Part shown: positions 27,877-36,204 of the stretch, piece after piece
Layout of the letters: every line of letters starts with the position of its first letter
Position numbering within the stretch: the first letter of the stretch is position 1
DNA from: Acidimicrobiia bacterium
GTDB lineage: Bacteria > Actinomycetota > Acidimicrobiia > Spongiisociales > ZC4RG35
Length of the DNA stretch: 64,000 bases
Assembly (NCBI GenBank): GCA_028285585.1
Contig: JANQOU010000006.1
Location: 186,001-250,000 of the forward strand
Reading direction: 5' to 3'
Position numbers and translations under genes: made by a program
The notes under the pieces: generated by a model
What the model saw: only the letters and a program-made list of their open reading frames with translations
The model's database searches: none
Told to the model about the DNA's origin: nothing

Positions 27877-28863
27877 TCAAGAAACCCTCACACCCTGCCC
27901 GGCGAGATATGTCTGCTGCGACTCGACCAGCCCCCAAGCCTGGTCGAACTTGGCTCCTGCGACGATCGCACCATCAAAGCGAGTCGCCGACAGGGCGGTT
28001 CCCGAGAGGTTGGCACCACTCAGGTCTGCCCCAGAGAAGTCGGCTCCTTCCAGATCCGAGCCCGAGAGGTCTGACTTCGCCAGCTTGGCCCCGGCGAGGT
28101 TGCTCAACGAAAGGTTGGATTCCCTGAGATCGAGCTCGGCCAGACGGGCTTCGCTCAGGTCGCAATTCTTCAGATAGATGCGTCGCATGTCCGAGCTGGC
28201 GGGCTTCCATCCGGCAAGGTCAAGGCCCAACAGCACCCGGCCTCGATACTTGCCGAAGTTGGTGGCGAGACGAAACCGCTCCAGCTGTTCGGGCCGGAGA
28301 GATCCCGAAGTGAACCTCTCGCGGCCTGAGACCGGGTCGGCGTTGTTGTGATAAGACGAATTGGTCTCCCACCACCCGAGACGGTCCTCGGCCAGAACCT
28401 CGATCGCCTTCAGCCACTTCAGCGACTTGTAGAAATACTTGCCCGGCGTCACCAAGCGCACTGGGCCGCCATGCTCGGCCGTCAGTGGCTCGCCTTCGAA
28501 CTCATGGGCCAGCCAGCTGTGCTCCAGGGCATAGTCGAGTGGCAATGAGGTGTGATGATCCCTCTCCGAGAAGGACTGGAACGAGACGAAACGCGCTTCA
28601 TCAACAGGCTCGACCATTTCGGCCAAGGGAACGCCTCGGAACCGGCTGCCCAACCGCGACCAGGAGGTGACACAGTGGATATCGAAAACCAACTCGCGAT
28701 GATTCAGACTCATGTAGTCGGTGAGTGAAAGCACCCGCGGCGAGGTGACCAAGCCGCCGATCTCCAGTGACCAAGTCTCGATGCCAGGTGATGGCGCCCG
28801 CTCCCCGACCACGGGAAAGCGCTTGGTCACGATTTGGCCGGGCGGGAGGGTGGGGTTGGTCAT
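27877..28863 (-). CDS. Sulfite-oxidase-like molybdopterin oxidoreductase fused to pentapeptide repeats
   Basis: A cytosolic protein of 328 residues. Residues about 10-190 are the Oxidored_molyb domain; C64 in DIHCVTSWS is the expected molybdenum ligand, and GGPVRLVTPGKYFYKSLKW is typical of the family. Residues about 225-305 are some fifteen pentapeptide repeats of the A(D/N)LSG kind, forming a right-handed beta-helix. No Tat signal is present, unlike MsrP/YedY. The fusion is unusual. ATG at 28863 lies inside the second copy of a tandem repeat. moaA, needed for the cofactor, is at 57603-58607. Confidence 0.88.
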   Translation of the reverse strand: MTNPTLPPGQIVTKRFPVVGERAPSPGIETWSLEIGGLVTSPRVLSLTDYMSLNHRELVFDIHCVTSWSRLGSRFRGVPLAEMVEPVDEARFVSFQSFSERDHHTSLPLDYALEHSWLAHEFEGEPLTAEHGGPVRLVTPGKYFYKSLKWLKAIEVLAEDRLGWWETNSSYHNNADPVSGRERFTSGSLRPEQLERFRLATNFGKYRGRVLLGLDLAGWKPASSDMRRIYLKNCDLSEARLAELDLRESNLSLSNLAGAKLAKSDLSGSDLEGADFSGADLSGANLSGTALSATRFDGAIVAGAKFDQAWGLVESQQTYLAGQGVRVS

Positions 28864-28885
28864 TGAGGGAGGGTGGGGTTGGTCA
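28844..28885. repeat. Tandem duplication of 19 nt across a start codon
   Basis: The 19-mer GGGAGGGTGGGGTTGGTCA occurs at 28844-28862 and again at 28867-28885, a 23-nt period with a 4-nt spacer. On the minus strand the second copy contains the start of the molybdopterin oxidoreductase gene. The first copy offers a GTG that reads the same codons but ends in TGA after eight codons, overlapping the true ATG. Confidence 0.9.
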
Positions 28886-28898
28886 CTGCTGAAGACCC

Positions 28899-29939
28899 TC
28901 AACCTACGGCCATGGCCGGCTCGCCGGCGGTCTGGGTTGAGAGGAAACCGGCGACGATCTCATCCACCGGGATCGACGCCAGCAACACGGCGGCCCCTGC
29001 CTCGGTTGTGTAGTCATACACAGGCACGTCAAGTTGCTGCACGGTCCCCTCATCCATGGCTCGGAGAGCCCAAGCCAAGTCGACCGCCTCGGTGAGAGTC
29101 AACTCCGTGTCGACGGTCACAAAGGGGGCAATGGCGCTGGCCGTGGCGGCAACAGCCTGCGGGCTCGAGAAGTCAGAAAGCTCCGCCATCATGTCAATCA
29201 GGAATACCCTTTGACGCTCGTTGCGAGCCAGGTCGTTGACCCCCGCCATGATCTGCCAGCCATCGTCTGTCAGCTCTTGAGTGAAGCGAGAGCGGAGCCA
29301 TGCCAGTGTCTGCTCGCCTGAGGCCTTGGTGCACCCAGCCGGAAGCTCCAGGTTTGCCTTGCTGTCACGGACCGGGTTGTCCACACAGATCTCATAACCG
29401 CCAACTGCGTCGACCGCACTCTGGAATCCTGCCAGATCAACCAGAGCGAAGTGGTCGACCGGATGGCCGATCAAGCCTTCGACCGTGACCGTGAGCAGCG
29501 TGGCGCCGTTGTACTCCTCCCCACAGCCCTCGAGCATGGTGCTGAGGCGCTTCTGGTCGCCGGAGCAGACGTCTTCGACCAAGAGGTCGCGAGGAAGCGA
29601 CATGACTGCGGTGTCGTCGGGGGTCCGGATCACCACCATCACGACGTCAGCCCTTGTCCCTTCGAAGTCGCCAAACCCTTCGAGATCACCCAGGTCACTC
29701 CTCGAATCGGAGCCAACGAGCAGCAGCACGTCGGTGCCGAGACGCTTCTCGTCCGGATCGAGAGCTTCCTGAACACCCATCTGATCGACTGCAGACGGCG
29801 CCTCCGGAGCCACTGCCTGTGAGGGCCGCTCGATGGAGACGCGATTGACCGAGCTCCAAGTCGAGAGGGCAAGACCCGCCATCGCCAAGGCCAGGACGGC
29901 TGCGAACGACACGCCGGCGATCAAGATGCGCTTAGTCAT
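28899..29939 (-). CDS. LytR-CpsA-Psr family protein
   Basis: A membrane-anchored protein of 346 residues. Residues about 5-27 are the signal anchor; the LCP domain starts near residue 65 with LLLVGSDSRSDLGD, followed by RADVVMVV, SLPRDLLV and GGYEICVDNPVRD. The catalytic arginines of the fold are in SLPRDL and in LAWLRSRF. LCP enzymes attach wall polymers from lipid carriers to peptidoglycan. No dedicated polymer cluster adjoins it, but polysaccharide genes lie 17 kb away. The 108 nt upstream hold no gene; GGAG is 14 nt before the ATG. Confidence 0.9.
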   Translation of the reverse strand: MTKRILIAGVSFAAVLALAMAGLALSTWSSVNRVSIERPSQAVAPEAPSAVDQMGVQEALDPDEKRLGTDVLLLVGSDSRSDLGDLEGFGDFEGTRADVVMVVIRTPDDTAVMSLPRDLLVEDVCSGDQKRLSTMLEGCGEEYNGATLLTVTVEGLIGHPVDHFALVDLAGFQSAVDAVGGYEICVDNPVRDSKANLELPAGCTKASGEQTLAWLRSRFTQELTDDGWQIMAGVNDLARNERQRVFLIDMMAELSDFSSPQAVAATASAIAPFVTVDTELTLTEAVDLAWALRAMDEGTVQQLDVPVYDYTTEAGAAVLLASIPVDEIVAGFLSTQTAGEPAMAVG

Positions 29940-30047
29940 GACAAGTACCCATCACTCCTGCTGCGATCAACTCGCCCTTCTTGTGGCTCCAAACCAGGCA
30001 CGATGCTCAGCCTGTCTTCGAACTGTTAAACGGAGGTGAAGAAAGGT

Positions 30048-31805
30048 CTAATAGTTGCCCACCTTGACCTTCTCGACACCAGTTGCCGGCGCTGCGGATA
30101 GGAACGGAAGCTCCAATTCGAAACGAGACTCGCTTCCCTCGCTCACGTATCGGAGTGATCCCTCCATCATCTCCGCGAGCTGGCGGGAGACAGCCAGTCC
30201 GATGCCTACGGAGCCCGGCTTGGTGGGAGACTCGGCACTCCGGTAGTAGCGCTCGAAGATCAGGTCAGACTCATGTGTGGGGATGCCTGGCCCATTGTCG
30301 GTCACCATGACGTAAGAGGCGTTGCCGTCACAATGTGCTTCGACAACAATCCTGTCGCCGCCGTATTTGATGGCGTTGGTGAGCAGGTTCCGCAGGATCT
30401 GCCGCACCCGCAGCGGGTCCGCCCAGGCCAACACATCTTTGCAAGCGGCTTCCACTCTCTTCTCGGTCCGATGGGACTCGCGGACACCGTCGAGCACCCG
30501 GCTCACCTGGTCGTGCAAGCTGATCATCTCTGGCTTGATGGATAGATTGCCGAAATCAGCCCTCGAGGCAACGAGCAGATCCTCGACCAACTCGGCCAGC
30601 TCGCGGCTTTGCACAGCGATGATTTCGTTGAGCTCGTTGAGCTCCTCCGGGCCGAGACTGGAGCGGGAAGCATTGATCTCCTCGGACAGGCCGACGATTG
30701 CGGTGAGGGGTGTTCTGATCTCATGAGATACAGACGCCAGCAACCGTTCTTTTGACTCGTTGGAGGCCCTCAGCTCCTGTGCGTAGTCCTGTCTTCCCCA
30801 GTAGGACCCGATCATGTGCGAGGCCCTCCACAAAGTCTGGATCTCGGCGTCACTCCAGACTGTGTCGTCGGTATAGGCCACAAAGCCGATCGTGCCTCGC
30901 AACACACCGGCGACGAAGATGGGCACCGCAACCTCGGACAGGATCCCGGCGTCCGCGTAGAACTTCCGCTCTCTGCCCTGGAGGGTCCCTGTGTGCACCA
31001 CGGCGGCTTGGCCTTCCAGCAACATCTCGTAGGTCGATGGAATCTCGGAGTACATGCCTCTGCGACGCGCGCTGCCGTACCCGGCCGCCCTTTTTGCCGC
31101 GTCAGCGCTCATCTCCCACCCCGGCTCGCCGTCTACCTCAATCGTGCGATCGATATACGCATAGTCGGCATCCGAAGCCTCGAGGAGGGCTCTCACCGCC
31201 TCATAGGTAGCGAAGGCGTCTTTTTGCACCAGGAGCGCCTCGGAGCACCGTGCGATGGCGTCTTGAAGCCGAGCAGAGCGATCGTGCCTCACGATGGCCT
31301 CGCTGAGCTGATCGAGCAGCTTCGACACCAAGGTGGTGGTGGCAAGCACACCGGCGGCAGCGACCACAGCACGACCGGCGACAACCTGAGCGACCTCACC
31401 CTCCAGCGCACCAACGACTATCACCCATGTAGCCAACATGCCGGCTATCCCGCTTCCCCAAATCATGCGATTTCCGGTGACCAGAGTGCCGGCCAGCACT
31501 GACAGCACCGTCAACGCACCGAAGGTTGTGGCGAAGTCGAAAGCGCTGGATTCGGACTCGGACAAACTCTCCACAACGACAAGAACGCCGCCGTGCGTCA
31601 TGGTGGCCAAAACGAGTAAGACAGCCTTTGGTCTGGCCTTCAGGGCTATGTACACAGCCCAGCTGCCCAAGGCCACAAACCCCGCGACACGGGCCACAGC
31701 GAGCGGTGAACCTATGCCGCGGGTCAGTTCCACGACCCCCAAAACAGGGATCGTGAACGAGAAGAGGAGCGCCACATACCGGTGAAACCTCTCCTGTGTA
31801 TCCAT
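30048..31805 (-). CDS. Sensor histidine kinase with membrane and GAF-like domains
   Basis: A protein of 585 residues. About six membrane segments (residues 10-170) are followed by a GAF-like region (about 185-335), an H-box SVSHEIRTPLTAIVGL near residue 370, and an ATPase domain with LLTNAIKYGGD, DNGPGIP and GIGLAVSR. It therefore probably senses a signal within or across the membrane. No response regulator gene adjoins it. ATG at 31805 has no evident ribosome-binding site; GTG at 31823 is an alternative, and the open frame to 31982 would overlap the Nudix gene. Confidence 0.9.
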   Translation of the reverse strand: MDTQERFHRYVALLFSFTIPVLGVVELTRGIGSPLAVARVAGFVALGSWAVYIALKARPKAVLLVLATMTHGGVLVVVESLSESESSAFDFATTFGALTVLSVLAGTLVTGNRMIWGSGIAGMLATWVIVVGALEGEVAQVVAGRAVVAAAGVLATTTLVSKLLDQLSEAIVRHDRSARLQDAIARCSEALLVQKDAFATYEAVRALLEASDADYAYIDRTIEVDGEPGWEMSADAAKRAAGYGSARRRGMYSEIPSTYEMLLEGQAAVVHTGTLQGRERKFYADAGILSEVAVPIFVAGVLRGTIGFVAYTDDTVWSDAEIQTLWRASHMIGSYWGRQDYAQELRASNESKERLLASVSHEIRTPLTAIVGLSEEINASRSSLGPEELNELNEIIAVQSRELAELVEDLLVASRADFGNLSIKPEMISLHDQVSRVLDGVRESHRTEKRVEAACKDVLAWADPLRVRQILRNLLTNAIKYGGDRIVVEAHCDGNASYVMVTDNGPGIPTHESDLIFERYYRSAESPTKPGSVGIGLAVSRQLAEMMEGSLRYVSEGSESRFELELPFLSAAPATGVEKVKVGNY

Positions 31806-31864
31806 GGGAGCGCGTGAACTCACAGGGCTATTTCGGCGGTGTGGCAAAAAACCTGTAATCGTGG

Positions 31865-32398
31865 CTACTCGACGTCGAGCCCGACGAGCAGCCTCACCAT
31901 ACGAGCTGTGGCGCCCCAGAGAGTGTCGCCTTCCAGGTTGTAATACCAGACCTTGTGATCGCCCCAAGGCACGTGCCACCAATGATCGGGATCAGCCAAT
32001 TGGCCCAGTCGGGGCTGATAGACCTTTGCCACCTCGCGCTCACTTGGCACCAGGTCAAAAGGCGTTTTGACCTGGCCGACGACCGGTATCACCAGCAAGC
32101 TGAACTCAACGGTGTCCATCGGCGGAAGGAACCCCAGGATCTCAACCTGACTCCGGTTGATCCCGACCTCTTCCTCAGTCTCTCTCAACGCGGTGTCGAC
32201 CGGATTGCGATCCACCGGATCGGGACGCCCGCCTGGGAATGCGATGTGGCCGGCATGGGTCGGCATCGTGTCGGGGCGCTTGGTCAGTATCACTCGGACG
32301 TCGCCGGCGTCGTCCTCATACAGAGGGGCCAGAACCGCCGCCATCGGCTTCTCCGACTCCTCGGGATACGCGTCGACAAGGCGAAGTGAGTCCCACAT
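31865..32398 (-). CDS. Nudix hydrolase, CoA pyrophosphatase type
   Basis: A protein of 177 residues. The CoA pyrophosphatase extension of the Nudix box is clear: VILTKRPDTMPTHAGHIAFP precedes GGRPDPVD, then ALRETEEEVGI. The catalytic REtEEEvG glutamates are present. It probably cleaves CoA or acyl-CoA to phosphopantetheine and 3',5'-ADP. ATG at 32398 is chosen as it avoids overlap with the divergent acetyltransferase; a start at 32503 would overlap that gene by 35 nt. A GGAGGAA sequence lies upstream but is too far (27 nt) to serve this ATG. Confidence 0.88.
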   Translation of the reverse strand: MWDSLRLVDAYPEESEKPMAAVLAPLYEDDAGDVRVILTKRPDTMPTHAGHIAFPGGRPDPVDRNPVDTALRETEEEVGINRSQVEILGFLPPMDTVEFSLLVIPVVGQVKTPFDLVPSEREVAKVYQPRLGQLADPDHWWHVPWGDHKVWYYNLEGDTLWGATARMVRLLVGLDVE

Positions 32399-32468
32399 GA
32401 ACTCGACCAGCCTACGAGAGGCCAGGTGTTCCTCCAGGAATCGAGCAGCATGGCGATATCCTGACCGG

Positions 32469-33047
32469 ATGCCCAGAGGCCAGTTGGAAACCGACAGGTT
32501 CATCCTCCAGCGCTTCACCCGTCGGGACACCGCCGCACTCGACGTCGCAATCCGGTCCTCTCTGGCCGACCTGAACCAGTGGCTTCCCTGGGCGCGCATG
32601 GACTACACCAGCGGCGATACGACTGCCTTCATCCGCGAATCGATTCAGGCCTGGAAGGAAGACCGTGCTTGGGACTATTCGATAAGGCGCCGTGAAGAGC
32701 CCGACAAGCACATCGGCAACATATCTCTCTGGACGACATCCAAGCTCGGGAAGATCGCCGAAGTCGGATATTGGGTTCGCTCAGACGAAACCAGCAAGGG
32801 CGTCTGCACCGAGGCCGTGGATCGCCTCCTCGAGGAGGCCTTCACCGCGCTCGGGTATCACAAGGCGGTCTTGCGGATAGCGGTCGGCAACGACGCTTCG
32901 GATCGAGTAGCCGAGAAGCTCGGGTTCACCCGTGAGGGCGTCCTCCGCGAGGAGTTGCTGATCCGAGGCAACTGGGTGGACCACTCGCTCTGGTCATTGA
33001 TCGACCGTGAGTACCGGGCGCTTCGTCGAGCCGACGCGCCGCGCTGA
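32469..33047 (+). CDS. GNAT family N-acetyltransferase (RimJ/RimL-like)
   Basis: A protein of 192 residues. It begins LETDRFILQRFTRRD, typical of RimJ/RimL-like acetyltransferases; the acetyl-CoA loop region is around residues 100-118 (VGYWVRSDETSKGVCTEA), and NDASDRVAEKLGFTREG is the conserved C-terminal segment. These enzymes acetylate protein N-termini, antibiotics or small amines; the substrate here is unknown. Monocistronic, divergent from the Nudix gene with 70 nt between starts. Confidence 0.9.
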   Translation: MPRGQLETDRFILQRFTRRDTAALDVAIRSSLADLNQWLPWARMDYTSGDTTAFIRESIQAWKEDRAWDYSIRRREEPDKHIGNISLWTTSKLGKIAEVGYWVRSDETSKGVCTEAVDRLLEEAFTALGYHKAVLRIAVGNDASDRVAEKLGFTREGVLREELLIRGNWVDHSLWSLIDREYRALRRADAPR

Positions 33048-33077
33048 ATCTACGCCCCTGGAAACGCTGCGTGAGAG

Positions 33078-34562
33078 TCAGCCCCCTGAGGCTATGACCC
33101 GCGAGGCGTCCCCTACGAAGGTGGCGATCGCCGGGTAGAAGCCGATGGCGACGGTCAGAGCCACCGATATGCCAAGGGCCAAGCGCAACGAGCCAGAAGG
33201 TGCTGCCTCTACGTCACCAGGGAACTCGCCGGCCACGTCATCGAGCCAAACGCTCTTCACGACCTTGGCGTAGTAGTAGAAGGCGATGACAGCGTTGATC
33301 GCTGCGATCACCGCCAGCACCACCGTCGTCACGCCTCCGGCGATGATCACTGAGCGGAACATGGCGAACTTGGCGAACCAGCCTGCAAGCGGGGGTATCC
33401 CGGCAAGGCTGAAGAAGAAGACGGCGACCAGCACCCCGAGCTTGGCGTCGACCTTGGCGAGTCCCGCCCAACCCTCGATCTCACCGGAGCGAGTCTTGTT
33501 GGCGCCGGCGATGACCACCCCAAACGCACCGAGGTTCATCACCGCATAGATCACCAGGTAGATGACGGTGGCGGCGAATGCCTCTTCGAGATCGGCACCT
33601 GCCACCGCAGCCGCGGCGAAGGGCACCAGCATGAAGCCTGCCTGGGCCACGGACGAGTAGGCGAGCAGCCGGACGATGTTGGTCTGCCGCAAGGCCGCGA
33701 GGTTGCCGATGGTCATCGAAAGGGCCGCCAGCGCCCAGAGCGCGGGCGCCCAGACATCGGCAAGTCCGGGCAAGGCCAGGTACATCACCAGGAGCATCGC
33801 CACGAACCCCGCCGCCTTCGAATTGACGGACAGATAGGCCGTTATGGGCGTCGGCGCTCCTTCGTACGTATCCGGAGCCCAGAAGTGGAAAGGAACCGCC
33901 GAGATCTTAAACCCGAACCCGACGATCACGAAGAGGACCGCCATCACCATGGCGGGCTGGTCGGCCATGCCCTGCGTCGCCTCTGCGAGCCCGGCGAAGG
34001 TGACCTCGCCGGTCAGTCCGAACAGGAGGGACATCCCGTAGAGAAGGATGGCCGTCGAGAGGACACCGAGGATGAAGTACTTCATCGAGGCCTCGTTCGA
34101 CTTGACGTCGCCTTTTCGCCAGCCGGCGAGGAGGTAGAGCGGGCCGGTGACCAGCTCGAGACCGATGAACAGGACGATCAGGTCTCGTGACGAGGCCATC
34201 ACCAGGGAGCCCAACAGTGAGGCCAAGAGCAGGAAGTAGTACTCGCCCTGGTAGTAGCGGTCCGACTCGATGTAGCTGACCGACATCAGGAAGACGACGT
34301 AGGCGGCGATGAGGAACAGGCCTTTGAGCACAACCGCAAACTCATCGACGACGTAGGAGCCGTCGAACATGGAGACAACCTGGTCATCGATGACGAGCAG
34401 TGCCAGCGGGAGCAACGCCAAAGCCGTCCCGGCCACGGCAGCGGTCGCCGTCCAGTACTTCAGCGGGCGAGGCAGAAACAGGTCGAGCGCGAGCACAACC
34501 AGAATCGTCACGAAGATGATCAGCTCGGGAGCGATCGCGAGGTAGTCGATCTCGTAGGGCAC
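33078..34562 (-). CDS. nuoN: NADH-quinone oxidoreductase subunit N (complex I operon 1)
   Basis: An antiporter-like proton-pumping subunit of 494 residues with about 14 membrane helices. FIGLELVTGPLYLLAGW carries the conserved glutamate of helix 5, and AVPFHFWAPDTYEGAPTPIT is the family signature. GTG start at 34562 immediately follows the nuoM stop. Last gene of the eleven-gene nuo operon. A paralogue is at 60245-61702. Confidence 0.96.
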   Translation of the reverse strand: MPYEIDYLAIAPELIIFVTILVVLALDLFLPRPLKYWTATAAVAGTALALLPLALLVIDDQVVSMFDGSYVVDEFAVVLKGLFLIAAYVVFLMSVSYIESDRYYQGEYYFLLLASLLGSLVMASSRDLIVLFIGLELVTGPLYLLAGWRKGDVKSNEASMKYFILGVLSTAILLYGMSLLFGLTGEVTFAGLAEATQGMADQPAMVMAVLFVIVGFGFKISAVPFHFWAPDTYEGAPTPITAYLSVNSKAAGFVAMLLVMYLALPGLADVWAPALWALAALSMTIGNLAALRQTNIVRLLAYSSVAQAGFMLVPFAAAAVAGADLEEAFAATVIYLVIYAVMNLGAFGVVIAGANKTRSGEIEGWAGLAKVDAKLGVLVAVFFFSLAGIPPLAGWFAKFAMFRSVIIAGGVTTVVLAVIAAINAVIAFYYYAKVVKSVWLDDVAGEFPGDVEAAPSGSLRLALGISVALTVAIGFYPAIATFVGDASRVIASGG

Positions 34563-36182
34563 TCAGCCGCCGATCATCGTCCTGGCCGATGCTGTCGCAT
34601 CGGAGCCAAACGCCATTTCGACCAACGCGGTGACCGTGTCGGTGGTCGAGTCGAAGATGAGCTTGGGGAAGAACCCGATCACAACGATCAGGACGATCAG
34701 CGGCACCCAGGCCGTCAGCTCGAAACGATCGACATCTTGGAACTCGTGGCCTTCCCACTCCTCCTTGGGCTCCCCGAGATTGACCCGTTGGAGCATCCAG
34801 AGCATGTAGCCGGCGGTGAGCACCGTCCCGACGGCACCAAGCACCATCGACGTTCGGAACACACCGAGGGACAAGCCTGGCAAGGGGTTGTAGGCACCGA
34901 CCAGCGACATGAACTCACCCCAGAACCCGGCCAGCCCCGGCAGGCCCAGCGAAGCCATGGCTGTGAAGGCGAGTATCCCGCCCATCACCGGCATCAGCTT
35001 GATGTTGCCTCCGAGACGTGACATCTCACGTGTGTGGTAGCGATGGTGCATCGACCCGGCCAGGAAGAACAAGAGGCCGGTGATCAGTCCGTGAGCCACC
35101 ATCCCGATGATGGCGGCGTTGATCCCGATGTCGGTCATGGTGGCGATGCCCAGCATCACGAAGCCCATGTGACCGACCGATGAGAACGCGATGAGGCGTT
35201 TCATGTCGGTCTGGGCGAGACAGGCGAGCGAGCCGTAGATGATCCCGATGACCGACAGGACTGCGATGAAGGCAGCCCAGTTCCGAGCTTCGTCGGGAAG
35301 GATGGGGATCGAGATCCTGATGAAGCCGTACGAGCCGAGCTTCAGGAGGATGGCCGCCAAGAGCACTGAGCCAACGGTCGGTGCCGCCGTGTGAGCGTCG
35401 GGGAGCCATGTGTGCAGAGGCCACATGGGCACCTTCACCGCGAAGCCGAGGAACATCGCCCCGAACACCAGGAAGGCGAACGTGCCCGTGAACGCACCGC
35501 CGGCACCCAGCTCGGTGAGGGCTGTTATGTCAAAAGTTCGTTCTCCGAACTTGCCCGACTCGAAGTAGAGGGCGAGGAAGCCGAGAAGCATGAACGCCGA
35601 ACCGAACAAGGTGAAGAGGAAGAACTTGATCGCCGCGTAGAGACGGGTCTCGAACTCCTTGGCGAAGCCGGGCACCTTGCGCGGTGACCGATCACCCCAG
35701 ATTCCGATCATGAAGTACATCGGCAGCAGCACGATCTCGAAGAAGATGAAGAACAGCACCAAGTCGAGGGCGACAAACGTGCCGTTCATGCCCGTCGCCA
35801 GGATCAGCATCAGAATCAGGAAAGCCTTCGGGTTCTTGGGCTCGTCCCAGTGGTTCCACGAGTAGATGACGGCAAGAACGACAACAAACGTGGAGAGGAC
35901 GAGGAGAGGCAGGCTGATGCCGTCCACACCCACGTGGTAGTTGGCGTTGATCGCGCCGATCCAGGTCTCGTTGACCTCGAACTGATAGCTGTTGTACCCC
36001 CCGCCGCCGAAGTCGAACTGGCCGATCAAGACCAGCGAAGCGACAAAGGCGAGCCCGGTGACTGCCAGCGCCGTGCGCTTCAAGGCGTCCTCGTTCTCCT
36101 TGTCCATCAGCCCAAGGAGAAGGGCGCCAACGAGGGGCAGGAAGACGATGATCGTCAGGCCCCAGGTATCGAACCATTCCAT
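34563..36182 (-). CDS. nuoM: NADH-quinone oxidoreductase subunit M (complex I operon 1)
   Basis: An antiporter-like subunit of 539 residues. LFFIFFEIVLLPMYF contains the helix 5 glutamate, and FAVKVPMWPLHTWLPDAHT the helix 7 lysine and the family signature used in proton transfer. The C-terminal region is a little longer than in operon 2, with a polar loop (residues about 470-490). It starts 22 nt after nuoL and abuts nuoN. Confidence 0.97.
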   Translation of the reverse strand: MEWFDTWGLTIIVFLPLVGALLLGLMDKENEDALKRTALAVTGLAFVASLVLIGQFDFGGGGYNSYQFEVNETWIGAINANYHVGVDGISLPLLVLSTFVVVLAVIYSWNHWDEPKNPKAFLILMLILATGMNGTFVALDLVLFFIFFEIVLLPMYFMIGIWGDRSPRKVPGFAKEFETRLYAAIKFFLFTLFGSAFMLLGFLALYFESGKFGERTFDITALTELGAGGAFTGTFAFLVFGAMFLGFAVKVPMWPLHTWLPDAHTAAPTVGSVLLAAILLKLGSYGFIRISIPILPDEARNWAAFIAVLSVIGIIYGSLACLAQTDMKRLIAFSSVGHMGFVMLGIATMTDIGINAAIIGMVAHGLITGLLFFLAGSMHHRYHTREMSRLGGNIKLMPVMGGILAFTAMASLGLPGLAGFWGEFMSLVGAYNPLPGLSLGVFRTSMVLGAVGTVLTAGYMLWMLQRVNLGEPKEEWEGHEFQDVDRFELTAWVPLIVLIVVIGFFPKLIFDSTTDTVTALVEMAFGSDATASARTMIGG

Positions 36183-36204
36183 TGCTATCAGCCTCTCACT
36201 ATCT

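Noticed and set aside
29833-30039. 68-residue plus-strand frame with several cysteines opposite the LCP gene start
   Set aside because: Attractive as a small metal-binding protein, but it lies mainly antisense to the LCP signal anchor and lacks a ribosome-binding site.
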